64,000 nt of DNA from Mercenaria mercenaria (taxonomy: Eukaryota > Mollusca > Bivalvia > Venerida > Veneridae): assembly GCF_021730395.1 (NCBI RefSeq), contig NC_069371.1:68850001-68914000 (forward strand). The letters run 5' to 3'. The translations under genes were made by a program, and so were the position numbers. This document shows, in pieces, positions 1-12,958 of this stretch. Position 1 is the first letter of the stretch; each line of letters begins with the position of its first letter. The notes below the pieces were generated by a model. It saw only the letters and a program-made list of their open reading frames with translations, had not been told where the DNA came from and made no database searches.

Positions 1-3000
1 TTATACGGATACGCTAACACGTATATGTAACCTAGGATAGTATCTCTTATATCACGATTCTGGAAATTATAGAAGTTATGATTTATTTCAAATAGCGCCT
101 GTGGTATAAAGTACCAAAGTAATGGAAAATAAATTCTGACCTTTATAACCGAATTCTGCCATCATATAAACTATGAACATTTGCGTAGAGTAAGTAATTT
201 ACCGAGCAAGCCCGTGGCAACTAATATTGTGGTCATCTTATTGGATGTGCGTGCGTGCGTGCGTGCGTGCGTGAACGCGTGCTTGCTTGCGTGCGAGCTT
301 AGGGAGTGTTAGGGATAATAAGAAGAAAAACAATATTCAAACAACATTTACTCCCATGGCGGGGCAGTTAAGTCAATGATCATAAATATTTGAACTTGTA
401 TAATATTGAACCATGATATTTTACAATAGTTATGTTTGAAGTGTTATTTTACAACGGAAAACTTGTTTATTGGTATTTCAAATAAGAAAAAGATGAAAAA
501 GTAATCATTATTATAAAGAAATATATCTACAGCGATTAAAAAAACAACATGATCAGTATTTTATGCAAAGTTAGTTGCATTGGCGTATGTAAAATAAAAT
601 CTGCATTGAAACCATTTCGCACCGGTCGCCAGTTTTAAAGTAATAAATACCTCTTTTGAAAAGAAATACCTCTTTCTCACAAAACAAGATTCGTTTCACG
701 TCTGTAGTGAGCATGTGATGAATTAGAGTGTAGAATACTAAGATTTGAAAAGAGATATATCAGAAAAACACGTAAATATAGCTATGTTGTGATTTGGGGG
801 TAGGGGTGGCGTAATGTTTACGCGAAAATGAATTCGGTGACCCCATAATTTTATTCCATAAATTGATAGAAAATAAATTTTCATCGTCATGTTAGTTTTT
901 TCTTCACAAATTTTATGGTTTGGGTCTTACATGAGACAAGACTAAAGCAAACTTTTTCTTCGAAACTTAACTTCGTATTTGTCGCTCTGACGTCACTTTA
1001 ACGTAAAAAAACGATTTTCACGTTGAAATGATCTCCATAAATTATACACCATTGTAAAGACATTTTTAAATGAAAATATGATGAGTAGCAAGTAAATCGA
1101 TTTTTGTAGAATGAACAAAACGATTTACAAAAATCGTGTGATGGACGTGAAATCGCGATTCATCAAAAATTGACGTCAATGGCCGTTTTTGAAGGTTTGC
1201 AGAGAAAAAAAGTTATAGAAAAATAAAAAGAAACACACACACAAAACATACACAGTCTATGAGGAATATGCTGAATTTTATATTAATCAAAATTTCGAAA
1301 CGAAACACAATAATTTCAAATTAAGCGCATTTCACCTTAATTAAGGGCCATGCATTCACATCAGCGTCGAAAAATGTTACTGTAGTGATGCTTAAAAAGT
1401 TCTTATACCCTCAAAACGGCAAGGTAAAACTTTCTGTTTTTTACTATATATTTAAGGGACGTATTAGTGTAAAACATATTCAATTTTGGTAAAACAAATT
1501 ACGGATGGATATATTTTAATGCTGAGCGAAGCTTTTTTTTTTATGGAAAATTTAAGTAAAAAGAAAACTCGTCTTTTGGCTCTCATTTTATTAAGCAAAA
1601 ACGTAGAGCAATTTCGATTATCGTCTGGTGATTCATGTCAGCTTTCATTTCATGTATAATTTATGGATTTACGTTAAAAAATATTACCGGTACAATAATT
1701 TCAAGGCAGATTTTGTCCCCGTATATCTGACGTCAAAAGCGCGCGAAGTGGTCATGTTTGCGACGTCATGGAAACGTTACTGATACATTAAACGTAAAAA
1801 TATACACAGATCTAAATCAGAAATATCTTCCAGTTTTTGTTGGTACCAGTCAATAACGTGGTCTCTGAAAAAAAGTTATAGTATTGTTCCTCCTTAAAAA
1901 TGTTCATGTGGTGTCATCAGAATCCGTAAGAGAAGCTTTATACAACTTTTTACTTTCGGTGACTTGCACACATCTTGTTTGAACTTGTCGCATTATATTG
2001 CTTCAACCAAACACTTCAGAAATGCCTATCAAGATGCTAGCGGTTTCAAGAAATATTTTCAATAGTTTATTTTTAAATACATTCCAATTACAAAAGAGAC
2101 ACATCATTATTTAAGTGATAAAGATGATACCTTTAGGTTGTCCGTTATGGGGATGCATCCTGGCAGCCACGGGGTGAACGCTAAAATTTAAGCCACTATG
2201 ATGAGAATAATATCTGCAAGCACTTTTAAATTCGTTATTCTTGAAATTTGACAAAGTTAATAGATGCAATTTACAGTGGAACGTGCGTAATAATCATGTT
2301 TTATCTTTGCATATTTTGATCACGATCATCGAAATTCTGACTGAACGTGTATAAAGGGCTATTTATCCTCTTCAAATGTTTTTATCAGTCAAATAACTGT
2401 TATGACCTATATATTGGTTATATATATGTCAGGTAATATTTGTTGCAACCAGTCCGAAACTGGATTTCTGCGTATCCTAGACGAAAAGACACATACAAAT
2501 TTTGCGTATGTACGTAGAAACTACGAAATGTTCGCGTATCAATGACAATAAGCAAGTCCATGCCTCAATGGCGACCAGTTCACATTGCTTTTACCAATGT
2601 AACACAGAGACCATTGGGATCAGAATATGTGAAAGGAAATATAGAATTTTCAATTCATCTGTTTGATTGATAAATCTGAAAAGCACATTCATTTTAAACA
2701 TGTTTCTATTAAGTTCTTTCGTACGTACGCAGAACATCTGATATTTTACGTTTCTTTTAGAATTTTGAGTATGTATGCTTAACATCCGAAGTTGTGCTTC
2801 TGTGTGTGTATGCAAAATTAAACTATTCCGCTTTTTGTATAGGCGTTTGCGTACTTAACCCATTACAGACTAGTTCTCAAAACGTTCCAATACGTCCTAA
2901 AAAATCGTAAAAACGGGCTACTGTCTTGCTATAACGTTTGGCCGGATAATATCCGAAATGCTATCGTAGGTGAGTTCAAATCGGAGCTCTAGGGAAGGGT

Positions 3001-3868
3001 AGGCTGTTGTGCAAAAGATACTTACGCCCACTAGTAAAGTAACCAAATTTGGGCCAAGAAAATAAGTAAAACGTTTTTCCCTGCACATCGAGCGCTGTGA
3101 TGAAAAGCAAGGAACCAGTGAACTCTACCTCGCCGTGGAGTTTGCAGAGTTCAGTTCTTCAACAGGGAAGGTACGACTGGTGCACTATTTTATACCGTTC
3201 AAGTGGGTTATCGAGTCGGTCTCTACTCTACCCTAGTGTTTCCATGTGCTTACGTTCTCAATACATCCATTGCGTCTTTATCTCGTTTTAAGTCCATTTA
3301 CAGCAAGTTCAGTTTGGGGAAGAATACCTGTTCCCCTCGTGTGGACACCGTTTGTAGGCAGTCCGAATCCGTAAATCCGTATGTAATGAGATTAAAGCAG
3401 TTCGTAACCAGTCCTAGTTCCGATTTCTACTGGAAGAGGATTCAGTCGGTCCTTTTAATTAAAGGATTTCAGTTTATGATAAATAGATGCTAGAGAAAAG
3501 ACATAAAACTATGTATTTCTATAATCTTGCCTTCCTTTCTCTGTTTGACGAAGGCTATTAAATGCTCATCATTCGAATACCCAAAAAAGACGTTTGATTG
3601 CTACAAGGCTAATACCCTATTCGGTTTATGGGACAGAACAAAATTATGAATAATGCAGTACAAATACAGCATTAATTAAGTGTAGTTTTCTGCATTGAGA
3701 TTTTCATTTTCATTTACAAGCAAAACTATCAAAAAAATGTTACAAACCCTTCATACTTGTTTTCATTCATAAGGTTGATATTTATCTTGACCACCTATTT
3801 TGCATTAAGATAAAATATACCTAACTGTCAGCTTTTTTAAATAAACATGTCATTATTTTTTTATTATT
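1..3868. other. AT-rich intergenic stretch, no gene seen
   Basis: No supported coding region was found; short open frames here lack splice context or recognisable motifs. It contains a (GTGC)n microsatellite near 246-292, an 11-bp inverted repeat at 1098-1108 and 1126-1136, and three perfect TGACGTCA sites (988, 1171, 1728) plus a near match (1761). The region is downstream of the coiled-coil gene that ends at 3956. Confidence 0.5.
246..292. repeat. (GTGC)n microsatellite
   Basis: About seven tandem GTGC units, then decayed copies (GAACGCGTGCTTGCTTGC). Simple repeat seen directly in the sequence. Confidence 0.9.
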
Positions 3869-3878
3869 TTTATTTATT
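3869..3878 (-). terminator. candidate polyadenylation signals of the coiled-coil gene
   Basis: Two overlapping AATAAA hexamers on the minus strand (TTTATT on plus at 3869 and 3873), about 80 bases past the stop codon at 3956. The region is T-rich on the plus strand, so chance matches are possible. Confidence 0.4.
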
Positions 3879-3955
3879 TTTTTTTGCTGTATGTAATATG
3901 CAAAGAATCTAGTTTAGTCACTGTATTACAGTTCCGTAGTATGTTTGAGTTTCTA

Positions 3956-6900
3956 TTATGCCACTGTTCTGACTGAGTTCAGCTTCTGTAGGGTTCTGTT
4001 GTTGTCTTTCTTCAACTGTCCAGCAAGCAGTACATTCTCTCTACAGGCACGGGCTATCTGTTCCTTTAACGTGATATTTTCTTTATAAAGCTCGTCATAG
4101 TTCTTTCCTCTATACCTGTGTTAAATAAAATCATAGGATTACTTCAGAGATAAAACATCAAACTCGTCAATGTATTATCTAAGTGTTACAATTTTACATT
4201 GATATATTCAAATGCATAACCAGGTACTCAGGTAATCCATATTCGCTGGGACTAATTTCTTGTATTTCATGGTTCAAAACAGGTATCATGAAATAAAAAA
4301 GATGTTCAAATAAAACACGGATATGATGAAATGAAAAAATGTTCAATACAAAACGAATATCATGAAACAAGAAATGTTCAAAAACGAACCAGATATGAGG
4401 AAATAAAAGAATGTTCAAATACAAAATAAAAAGATATGTTGAAATAAAAATACGTTGAAACACAGGAAGTATTTGATGAATTAAAAAACGTTCAAATAAT
4501 AAAAATCTGATGAAATAAAAAGGTTTTTCAACTTTGGAACTGGTTATTAAATAAACAAGAGTTAACTAGTCTTATGTGCGAATTAATATCAGATAATATA
4601 TCCATTTAGAATAAGAAATATCAAAACTTCACACGAATCTATATTTGTTTCCAACTTTAAAATATAATATTATTTTCTGTACGTACCCCTCGAGTTCCTT
4701 CAATAAAGCTACATTTTCCTTGTTCGATTTAATCAATTGGTTGGTTATCAATTTCATCTCCTTGTCTTTCTCTTTCAACAGTTTCTGCAGGTATATCGCC
4801 TGATATTTTGAAGCTGATTCTACTAAAGCCTTCCGTTCAGCTTTTGGCCGTTCCCAATTAAACTGCTTCGTTCTGAAAATACAAAACAGATTCACAATCC
4901 GGTATGACTTACCTGATAATCTGTAAATTTCGTTTTTCAAAAATAGTGCAGTGAAAAAGATGCATTACTTTTATAGAAATCTAGAAATAATCAACAAACC
5001 TTTCAGCCGACGCACGGATGGGCACAGGACATGTCCAGGTGCCGTCGTTGGGTTCATCTGTGTCCCTAACAAAAGGTTTAAGCAGGAGTGTTGGTTCCGT
5101 GAGAGTCCTCTATAATATAAGCATTATAAAATGTAAATATGTACACGATGTAACATTTTAACCAACTATTTTTATGTCTCTTTAAAGAGACTCGAACATA
5201 AAATGGATAAAAGGCACTGTTCTCATTACTGCAATATGAGAATGATCAATACGTTCGATAGTAGTGCATTATGCACAGTAAATAGACCAGTTATTGCAAT
5301 ATGAGAAAAAATATACTAGTTAATACGTACCTCCTAACGCCTAACCTAATGTTTGGGCCACGTGGAGGGAGGGGGTGGGGGTAAGTTACAAGGGAAAGTG
5401 CATGCATGCAAGTCTAATTAGTTTTTATTTCGATACACAATCCTTAAGTATACCAACGGAGATAGATTAGCCTGTAATAAGAAATGGTTAGAAGTTGCTG
5501 TCAGGCATATCTGGAAATCAGTGCTATACAGTTATCTTAGGAATCATTTCATCCTGAAAAAAGAAAATAACTCAACATGGTGTGCACGAAGTTATGTCAC
5601 TCTTTAAAACAGAAATAAACGACTTCATAAGTAAACACATCAAAACAGCAGATATGCAAGAATATTCAAGCAATGGCTATATCGGTTGCTATAACTCTTC
5701 TGTCACTCAGAAACTACAAATAATATATATTTTTCAAAACTGACTTGTAAAAGAAATGGATAGACGCAGCTACGGACGGATGGGCGCGGGTAACTATATA
5801 TGCAACCAACCCTCTCGCGGATTCATATGGTAACCGTAATAAAAATATGAAAACATTTGACAGATTTTGTGAAAGCGAAAGCAAGGCTACCAACAGCAAT
5901 ATGTTGTTCGAAGCAAATGCTCCTGACTTGAAATACAGTCAAACCTGTCTACAAAGACCACCCTTGGGAGAGACAAAATGTTGTTTTTATTGGGAGGTGG
6001 TCTTTATTCACAGGTTAAAATACACTGTAAATATTACAATGGGAAACAAAGCATGTGGTCTTTAGAGCAATGTGGTCTCTGTTCAGAGGTGGTCTTTAAC
6101 ACAGGTTTGACTGTTTATAGAAAATGAACATTAGTAAAATGATAATAATAATTAATCATGTCAGATTAAACAAAGTTTCAAAGTTATATGCAAAAGTAGA
6201 CCACAAAAGCGCAAGCAAATTATGGATGCGCTGCTCAGAGCAACTTTTCACAACTGCAGTCACACCGTAGAACACTGGGCCAGTGAAAGACACCACATCC
6301 GCTCGAAATGCAGCCACTCAACAAGACAAAGAACAGCCTACCTCGATTTCCTCACTACATAGGGACTAGAAAAGGTCAAAGACAATGTTAACAGCGTATC
6401 ATTATCTATACAAATATATATGAAAATAATCAAGTACTGACATTTTGGAGTATTGCTCACCCTATCGAAATATGTTGGCAATATTAAGGACTTACCTTTT
6501 CCAATTTATGGACGGAATATGACCCTGACCGTACTGGTTTAATCCACTGACTGTTCATCTAAATATGTATGTTATGGACATAAAGAACCACCTTGGAACT
6601 ACTTTTTATCTAATCACATTAAATAAAACCAAATTACCTCGAGTGATTCTTGGTCTGATTCGTCTAACATGCTGGGATCCGCCATCTTCCTTGCTGACTG
6701 TACAGAACGCTATGGAAACAACAAGTTTAACATTTGTTTAGAGATTCCCTTCCATATGTTCTGTCAAATGCAATATCATAATCTTATATCAGGCGGTCAA
6801 AAGTAAAACAAGAGATATTCCATAGTTTAATCACATTTTCTATGTCAAGAGCTGGTCATATCTTTTATTAATTTCAACAATTTAAAGCACACTGAGGATA

Positions 6901-9900
6901 TCTCCGTCGCCGGTGACGACGACGCCGACCTAGTGGTGTTGTACTTTAATAAAGAATTTAAATGTTGTCTCATTTTCTTTCCCTTAGAGTATATCGAAGT
7001 AGAGAATCTCTGTTAATTTCTGCAGAATGCTGGGGTTAACTAGGGTCAGTGTGTATTTCAACATGAAGCTCAATAAATCTGTAGGGTCTAAGGTACCCAG
7101 CTGGCAAGGCTTATGCTATATTCTATGACACAGCATTCCATATTTGGGGGGAAAGCTTTCGGTATATTGTAACTGATATAATAAGAGTTGTTTTCGTGTT
7201 TTCTGGGCTGACTGGAGAGCTTCTGAGGTGAAGAAGTCGCAAATATGTGAGAGAAAGAGAACTTACCATTTTGAAAATTCGTTATAACATGACTTTAATG
7301 TAGATTAAAATGTAATTATGGTTACGATTTGCGTTTTGTATACCCACAAACTTATTAGTAGAGTTATGTTGAAATTTTACTTACAGCCGAACTTTTAACA
7401 GTTTTTAAAATATCTACATATTATGTATTTGACTGACCCATCTGGGAATTCTAAATTTACAATTCGAAAAAGATAGATTCGAATCAAGCTCGGTCGCGAT
7501 CTCATGTATAAATTTCCTTGTAGGGTGCTGTTTTAATAGTGGCGTTCTTAGAATTTGGTTTTTTGTCTTTGTTTCTCATAGGACACAGGTGTTGGTTTTT
7601 TGGAAGAAAAGTCTGCTGGAGAATGGTTCAAAATGTTAAGATGTACGCTTCTGACAATCTTTTTATCATAAGTTAGCATAAACAATACTAAATACAAACA
7701 TTTGATATTAGAATAGGTTAATCAGATTTTTATTAATTATTGGAATTTTTCAGAACTCTAATTAAATAATCAGTTACATTTGTGTTCTTTGAGTGGCTAA
7801 TACATGTCAATTTTTCACCGGAAATATTGTCCTACCCTAGTTGCCAAAATAAGAGAAAGTTATTTTAGCATAAGCATATACATTTAACAAACACTCCTGA
7901 CCTAGCGAATGATATGAATATATCAACTGCTGCACGACATTTGTCAAAAATTGTAAAATTGATAGATTAGAAATGAATGCATATTCCGAAGCTAAACACA
8001 ATTTAAAACTTGCCTTTGCTCTTCAGATAAATGAAATATCCCAGTACGTATATATCAAATGCAACTGTGAAACTAGAAATTTGAAATGAAAAGCAGTCAA
8101 CTTTTCAGACACTGTACATTTGTATTATTTTAGAGAGTTTATCACAAAATTTTATAAAAGCACTGACTCTAATAGGGTCTTTTTGTTCCTTAAAAATATC
8201 TAACAGAATACAGGAAACGTGAAACATATCACTGAACACCTACAAAAGTGTTTGAAAAACAGTAAAGAAAACGTTAGAAAAAAAAAAGAAAAAAGAACTT
8301 ACATTATGTTTAGTGGCTTCTACGAGTTTCTTCACATCGATATTGAGAACAGTGTCTGGTTTCTTTCTGATACCTATAAACTGTTAAAAAAAAATTAAAT
8401 GTTTTTAAACCGGTGTTACTCTAACCTAAGTAGATGCCCTCGCTTTTTCGACAGACTTTAGAAGTATACATTGATACAGAATATCTTCGTGCGGTAAAAC
8501 ATAATGATATGTTCGAGCAAGCATTACCTCATTCTTACGCTTATATGTATTTGATTTATAATCTATTTGGTTTCGGGTTTATGCAACTTGTTTATACACG
8601 TAATGAGAGTAAATGAGCCGCACCATGAGAAAACCAACATACTGGCTTTGCGACCAGCATCCGCGCAGTCTGGTCAGGTTCCATGCTGTTCGCTTTTAAA
8701 GCCTGTTGCCATTAGAGAAATGCGCAGGCTGGTCTGGATCCATGCTGGTCGCAAAGCCACTATGTGGCAATATCGACTATGACATCTTGCATGATTAGTA
8801 AGTAAAACTGAACGCAAATCATTAGCGGGGAAAGCATTTCTTTAAAATGATACATTGATTATTTCAGTGTCTTGATTGTTTTCTACGAAACAAAATTGGA
8901 TGCTTTTTTCGGGGATTGAGCCCTTAAATAATTAAAATGGAAAATTATGAAACCAACGAATTTTCTTACCGTATTTATGTATATACGAGGAACCGTAATG
9001 GCAGTCGACAATTTCCGTGCCTGTTATTTCGGCTTTCTCCGGTCGTGAATCAAACTGATGAGCGCTGGCAAGATCACATACGGAGAAAACAAGCGAACGG
9101 AAATTGGCGATTGGCATTACAGTCTACTACCTTAAAACGTTCATAAAACTCGACACAACAATCGATCACAAAGACAAAGTGATAAAGAAGGAATTTAAAA
9201 CTTACGTAGTTTCCTACCCTTACAGCCTCTTTGGCTTTGCCCCACCGTGATGTGGCTGTTACCTTTTGACTTTCGCGCCAACCTTTGACCTCAGTGTCGT
9301 AGTGAAATTTGTAATGAGGAGGAGGCTGAAATCGTACGGTCTATTTCATAAGAAGAAAAAACATGACAGATGGTTGAAAATGGGAATAAGAGTTTATTTT
9401 CTAGTAAATCAAAACTTAAAATGCGTTGCTTAGGAAACGAATCCCAAACCTGAACTCTTTTTAAAAATCAGCATTTAATTAAAAGTAGGATTTCATCTAG
9501 CTATCAGTCCCTAATGTATCGAAATGGTTAACCATAAAAGTAATATAAATGAATTTAGTATGCAAACAAATTTCCAAAAGATGTACGTAGACAAAAAAAA
9601 TTTTGACATTGAAGGTATTTTATTACCCTATATACAAATATAATTGCTGCTCTATATTATTTTCAAATAATAAAAAACATACAAACCGTTTCCTTAAATT
9701 TCCTAATTAAACATTTCAACAAAGTCTCTATACACTACAAAAACGAAACCAACCAAAGCCTTATCTACAATATTCTTACGTCCTTTGATTACATCGCCTG
9801 TTCATTCAAATTATTTTGATAAATATGAAGTTTATCAAAGTCATTTTGAATATATTTAAATAACGACCAAACAAATATTCTACCCAACTTACAAATGAAA

Positions 9901-12900
9901 ACCGGTTAATCATTGAAAAGCGCGAAAATCAAATAAATTCAAGAATTTGTAATATGCATAAAAACTATTTTCGGTTGAAGACTCTTCATCCTGGCTAAGA
10001 GTCAAGAAATTAATGATTTGATGGGAACTTTTGGGCCACATACAGCTTGTTGTTGGGGTCCCCTTGTATCAGACGACTAGTAAAATTGAGGGTTCTGCGG
10101 ATTATTTCTCGCTAAGGTCTACTTCAGAATCTACTTCCAGATCATTCAGACCGACATCTATTTCGGCCTACATATACGAGAAGAGTTTTTTAGGATGTTA
10201 CAAGCAATATACTATATGAGGACGGTTCAAGGATTGTAAATTCGATAGTCTTGAAAAGAACGCATGAAGCTCTCGATTTGCATGCGTTCTCTAAATCGGC
10301 ACTAAATCTCCCGCATTGAGTGCACGCATCCAATAGGGGCGATTTAATGTTGGCAAATATGTAACAGAGGAGTTACAACAGTTAAAAACGTAATATTCAA
10401 ATTCAAAATATAACAAGGACGGATTCTAATGTTCGCCCAACATAAATTTGAAAACTGGATTTTTGTTTACCTAGATAAATGTATAAATTACTAGTAATCG
10501 GTAAGAGTATTTTAGTTGGATTGTTGAATTTGGAAAATGCCACAATCTTATTTATGAATTGCACAAGGATCCTAAACGATTTGTTGGCTATTTTTGCTTT
10601 AGCAAAGAAAACATATCGACAAACCTGTGGAAAAGGTTGGCCATTTTTATTCTTTTGGTAACCCAACTCATTTCAATTTACTAAAGGTTAGGGTTAGGTT
10701 TAACATAGGTTTGAAACTGGACACATTTGACGAAGCTGGAGCTGTCACTTGGGTGTTTAATGACTCCAACATGGATGAAATATTGGATAATAGCTTGAGT
10801 CTGTGTCAAAAGTATTAAGTAATAAGAGAGATAAGGATCAAGTGTATCAAAACATTAAATATTATGTATAATTCTTAGCAAATAGGGGGCATAATTCGTG
10901 AAATATTGGTGCAACAGTGATGCACCTTGTGTCATGTTGAATCAAATCCATTTTGTAATAACTTGAGATATAGTGAAAATGCATAAAAATTAACCTTTAA
11001 CTCTAAGTAAAAAGGGCATAATTCATGAAAAATTGGTGCCAGAGTTATGGACCTTGTGTCATATGATGTGGGCGATAAGGTGGAACAACTATTTTAAGTT
11101 TTAATCAAATCCATTCAGTAATAACTGAGTTAGAGTGAAAGTGCATCAAAAATTTAACCTGAAATTGTAAGTAAAAAGGGAGATAATTCATGAAATAATG
11201 GTGCAAGACTTATGGTCCTTGTGTCATATGGTGTGAGTGATGATGTTGAACAACTATTTTAAGTTTGAATCAAATCCATTTAGTAATAACTGAGATAGAG
11301 TAAAAGTGCACCAAAACTTTAACCTGAAATCTAAGTAAAAAGGGGTGGATAAATCATGAAATATTGGTGCCAGAGTTATGACCCTTGTGTCATATGATGT
11401 GAGTGATGATGTTGAACAACTATTTTAAGTTTGAATCAAATCCACTTAGTAATAATTGAGATAAAGTGAAAGTGCACCAAAACTTTAACCTAAAATTCTA
11501 AGTAAAAAAGGGGGGATAAATCATGAAATATTGGTGCCAGAGTTATGACCCTTGTGCCATATGATGTGGGTGATGATGTTGAACAACTGTTTAAAGTTTG
11601 AATCAAATCCATTTAGTAATAACTGAGATAAAGTGAAAGTGCACCAAAACTTTAACCTGGATTTCTAAGTAAAAAAGGGGGATAATTCATGAAATATTGG
11701 TGCCAGAGTTATGACTCTTGTGTCATATGATGTGGGTGATGATGAGGAACAACTATTTTAAGTTTGAAGTAAATCCATCAAGTAGTAACAAAGATAAAGA
11801 GAAAGTGCATCAAAACTTTACCCAAAGTGCGGACGCGGAAGGACGCCGACGCCGACGCCAGGTCGAGTAGGATAGCTCTCCATACCTCGTATAGTCGAGC
11901 TAAAAAGTACATTTTTATTTACCGGTATTACTTCAAAGAATTTTAGCATGGGTCGCAACTTTTGACGTTATGCCATAATGCATTTTTTTCGATTCGATGT
12001 ATACGTGAAATGACCTTAACTAAATAAATGCGTTTCTGTCATCTTGGTACGTACTAAGTCTTACCTTTTTCTTCTGTGACGGAAACGGCGTCTTGAAGAA
12101 TCGTTTCGTTGAAGACATTTTCCGCAGATCAATGCTATTCCGTCCATATTTGGTAAATATTGGTGGTCCTAGAAAAGCAATTTTAAACGCGTTAGTGACG
12201 AAATGGTGTGCTTACCCATTCTTATTGTAAGTATTATCATTACAAGTAATACTAAGATGTTTCAAATCATTAATTAAGGTAATAACTTCCATTCGATTAC
12301 ATTATCTGGTTGTCACCGAAATCATTGCCCGTGTGAGCTGCATTTGGTAAACATATTTTGTTTTGAATTATCTTCACAACATGAATGCAAATATACAAAA
12401 AAAGGATTGAACAGGAAGCTTCATATGCTTAAGGTTGCCCTCTCCCTATTACAACAATGTGCATACATAGTTCATGGCAATATAAAACTTCAAATGAAAC
12501 TTTAACTAAAGAATATTTATATATAATAGTTATATAGTGGCGACCTATAAATATTTCCGTAGTTGGAAATATAAGAAGAAATAAAAAACAGAAATAGTAA
12601 AAAATTGACAACAAAACTAGTGGCAATTACATGCTTACTGATACAATGACTTTATACAGTTAAAATGTTTTGATATGCTATTTTTCCCGTAAGCTATGAG
12701 CTGTATTTACGGAATAACAGACGAGAATACGGAATCGAACGGAAATTGCCGAATATCCTTACGGGTACACTACCTTAAGACCTGGTTGTACCCCAGAATT
12801 TTTTATTCACTTCAGTTATATGTACATGTATTTTTGAGGGTTTTTTTTCTTTCTAAAACGCGTATTGCCTTACGAAAACTATTTCACTCTATCAAAATTC

Positions 12901-12958
12901 ATATAAAAAGATAATACTTACTGGTGTGTGCCTGCTTTTCTTGTGGCTGCGAATCCAT
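3956..12958 (-). CDS. eight-exon coiled-coil protein, 284 residues, family not recognised
   Basis: The exons on the minus strand are 12922-12958, 12065-12168, 9206-9325, 8303-8380, 6638-6697, 5000-5109, 4687-4872 and 3956-4115. Each intron has GT/AG ends, phases match at every junction, and the total is 855 bases with a single TAA stop. The start is the ATG at 12958 (MDSQPQEKQAHTR...); it lies 2 bases after a good acceptor (T-rich run, then TAG), so a non-coding 5' exon probably exists upstream. The N-terminal third is basic and proline-rich, with a KKKPPPHYKFHYD stretch. The middle has a Trp/Tyr-rich patch (VKGWRESQK, GNYFIGIRKKPD) and then an acidic segment. Residues about 185-275 are rich in Lys/Glu/Leu heptads and predict a coiled coil. 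No signal peptide or membrane segment is visible. A ciliary or cytoskeletal role would be a guess. Introns carry MITEs, a minisatellite and a 167-bp repeat array. The gene structure is firm; the function is unknown. Confidence 0.85.
4286..4525. repeat. degenerate minisatellite, unit about 36-41 bp
   Basis: Seven diverged copies of a unit of the form TGATGAAATAAAAAA-TGTTCAAA-ATA, starting near 4287, 4323, 4360, 4396, 4437, 4474 and 4508. It lies in the last intron of the coiled-coil gene. The 89-residue open frame on the minus strand here is only the array read through. Confidence 0.7.
5935..6114. mobile_element. MITE with about 30-bp terminal inverted repeats
   Basis: The 180-bp element begins ACAGTCAAACCTGT and ends ACAGGTTTGACTGT. 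The inverted match continues imperfectly inward through AAAGACCACC to about 30 bp. No coding capacity and no clear target duplication. It sits in intron 5 of the coiled-coil gene (minus strand), so it is a non-autonomous DNA transposon of unassigned superfamily. Confidence 0.8.
6880..6950. repeat. decayed end of a tandem-repeat element
   Basis: A GC-rich GACGACGACGCCGACC run resembles the GACGCCGACGCCGAC segment just before the terminal hairpin of the arrays at 11.8 and 16.6 kb. No tandem units remain, so this is probably a relic. Confidence 0.35.
8624..8775. mobile_element. fold-back MITE
   Basis: The 18-base segment TGGCTTTGCGACCAGCAT at 8643-8660 recurs as its exact reverse complement at 8742-8759. 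The arms extend further with mismatches. It lies in intron 3 of the coiled-coil gene and has no coding capacity. Its GACCAG-rich body is similar in composition to the TTAACCCTTA MITEs near 50.4 and 52.5 kb. Confidence 0.65.
8985..9132. mobile_element. MITE of the 'CTACC' family, copy 1
   Basis: The 24-base arms at 8997-9020 and 9097-9120 are inverted copies with three mismatches (core CAATTTCCGT). The right end reads GTCTACTACCTTAAAAC, matching the ends at 12783 and 25350. It lies in intron 3 of the coiled-coil gene. Confidence 0.6.
10830..11905. repeat. 167-bp tandem-repeat element (Helitron-like/pearl-type)
   Basis: About six copies of a unit containing GAAATATTGGTGCCAGAG (starts at 11371, 11538 and 11704; spacing 166-167 bp). 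The array is followed by a GACGCCGACGCCGACGCC run and an end segment AGCTCTCC...GTCGAGCTAAAAA that can form a hairpin. It lies in intron 2 of the coiled-coil gene. The end matches those of the elements at 16.6 and 37.1 kb. The left end was not located precisely. Confidence 0.8.
12700..12783. mobile_element. MITE of the 'CTACC' family, partial copy 2
   Basis: It carries GGAATCGAACGGAAATTGCC followed by GTACACTACCTTAAGAC, matching the right half of the copy at 8985-9132. The left arm is poorly kept. It lies in intron 1 of the coiled-coil gene. Confidence 0.5.

Noticed and set aside
3097-3493. Two overlapping plus-strand frames of 64 and 96 residues
   Set aside because: No recognisable motif, no splice context, and low-complexity Ser/Tyr-rich content typical of chance frames.
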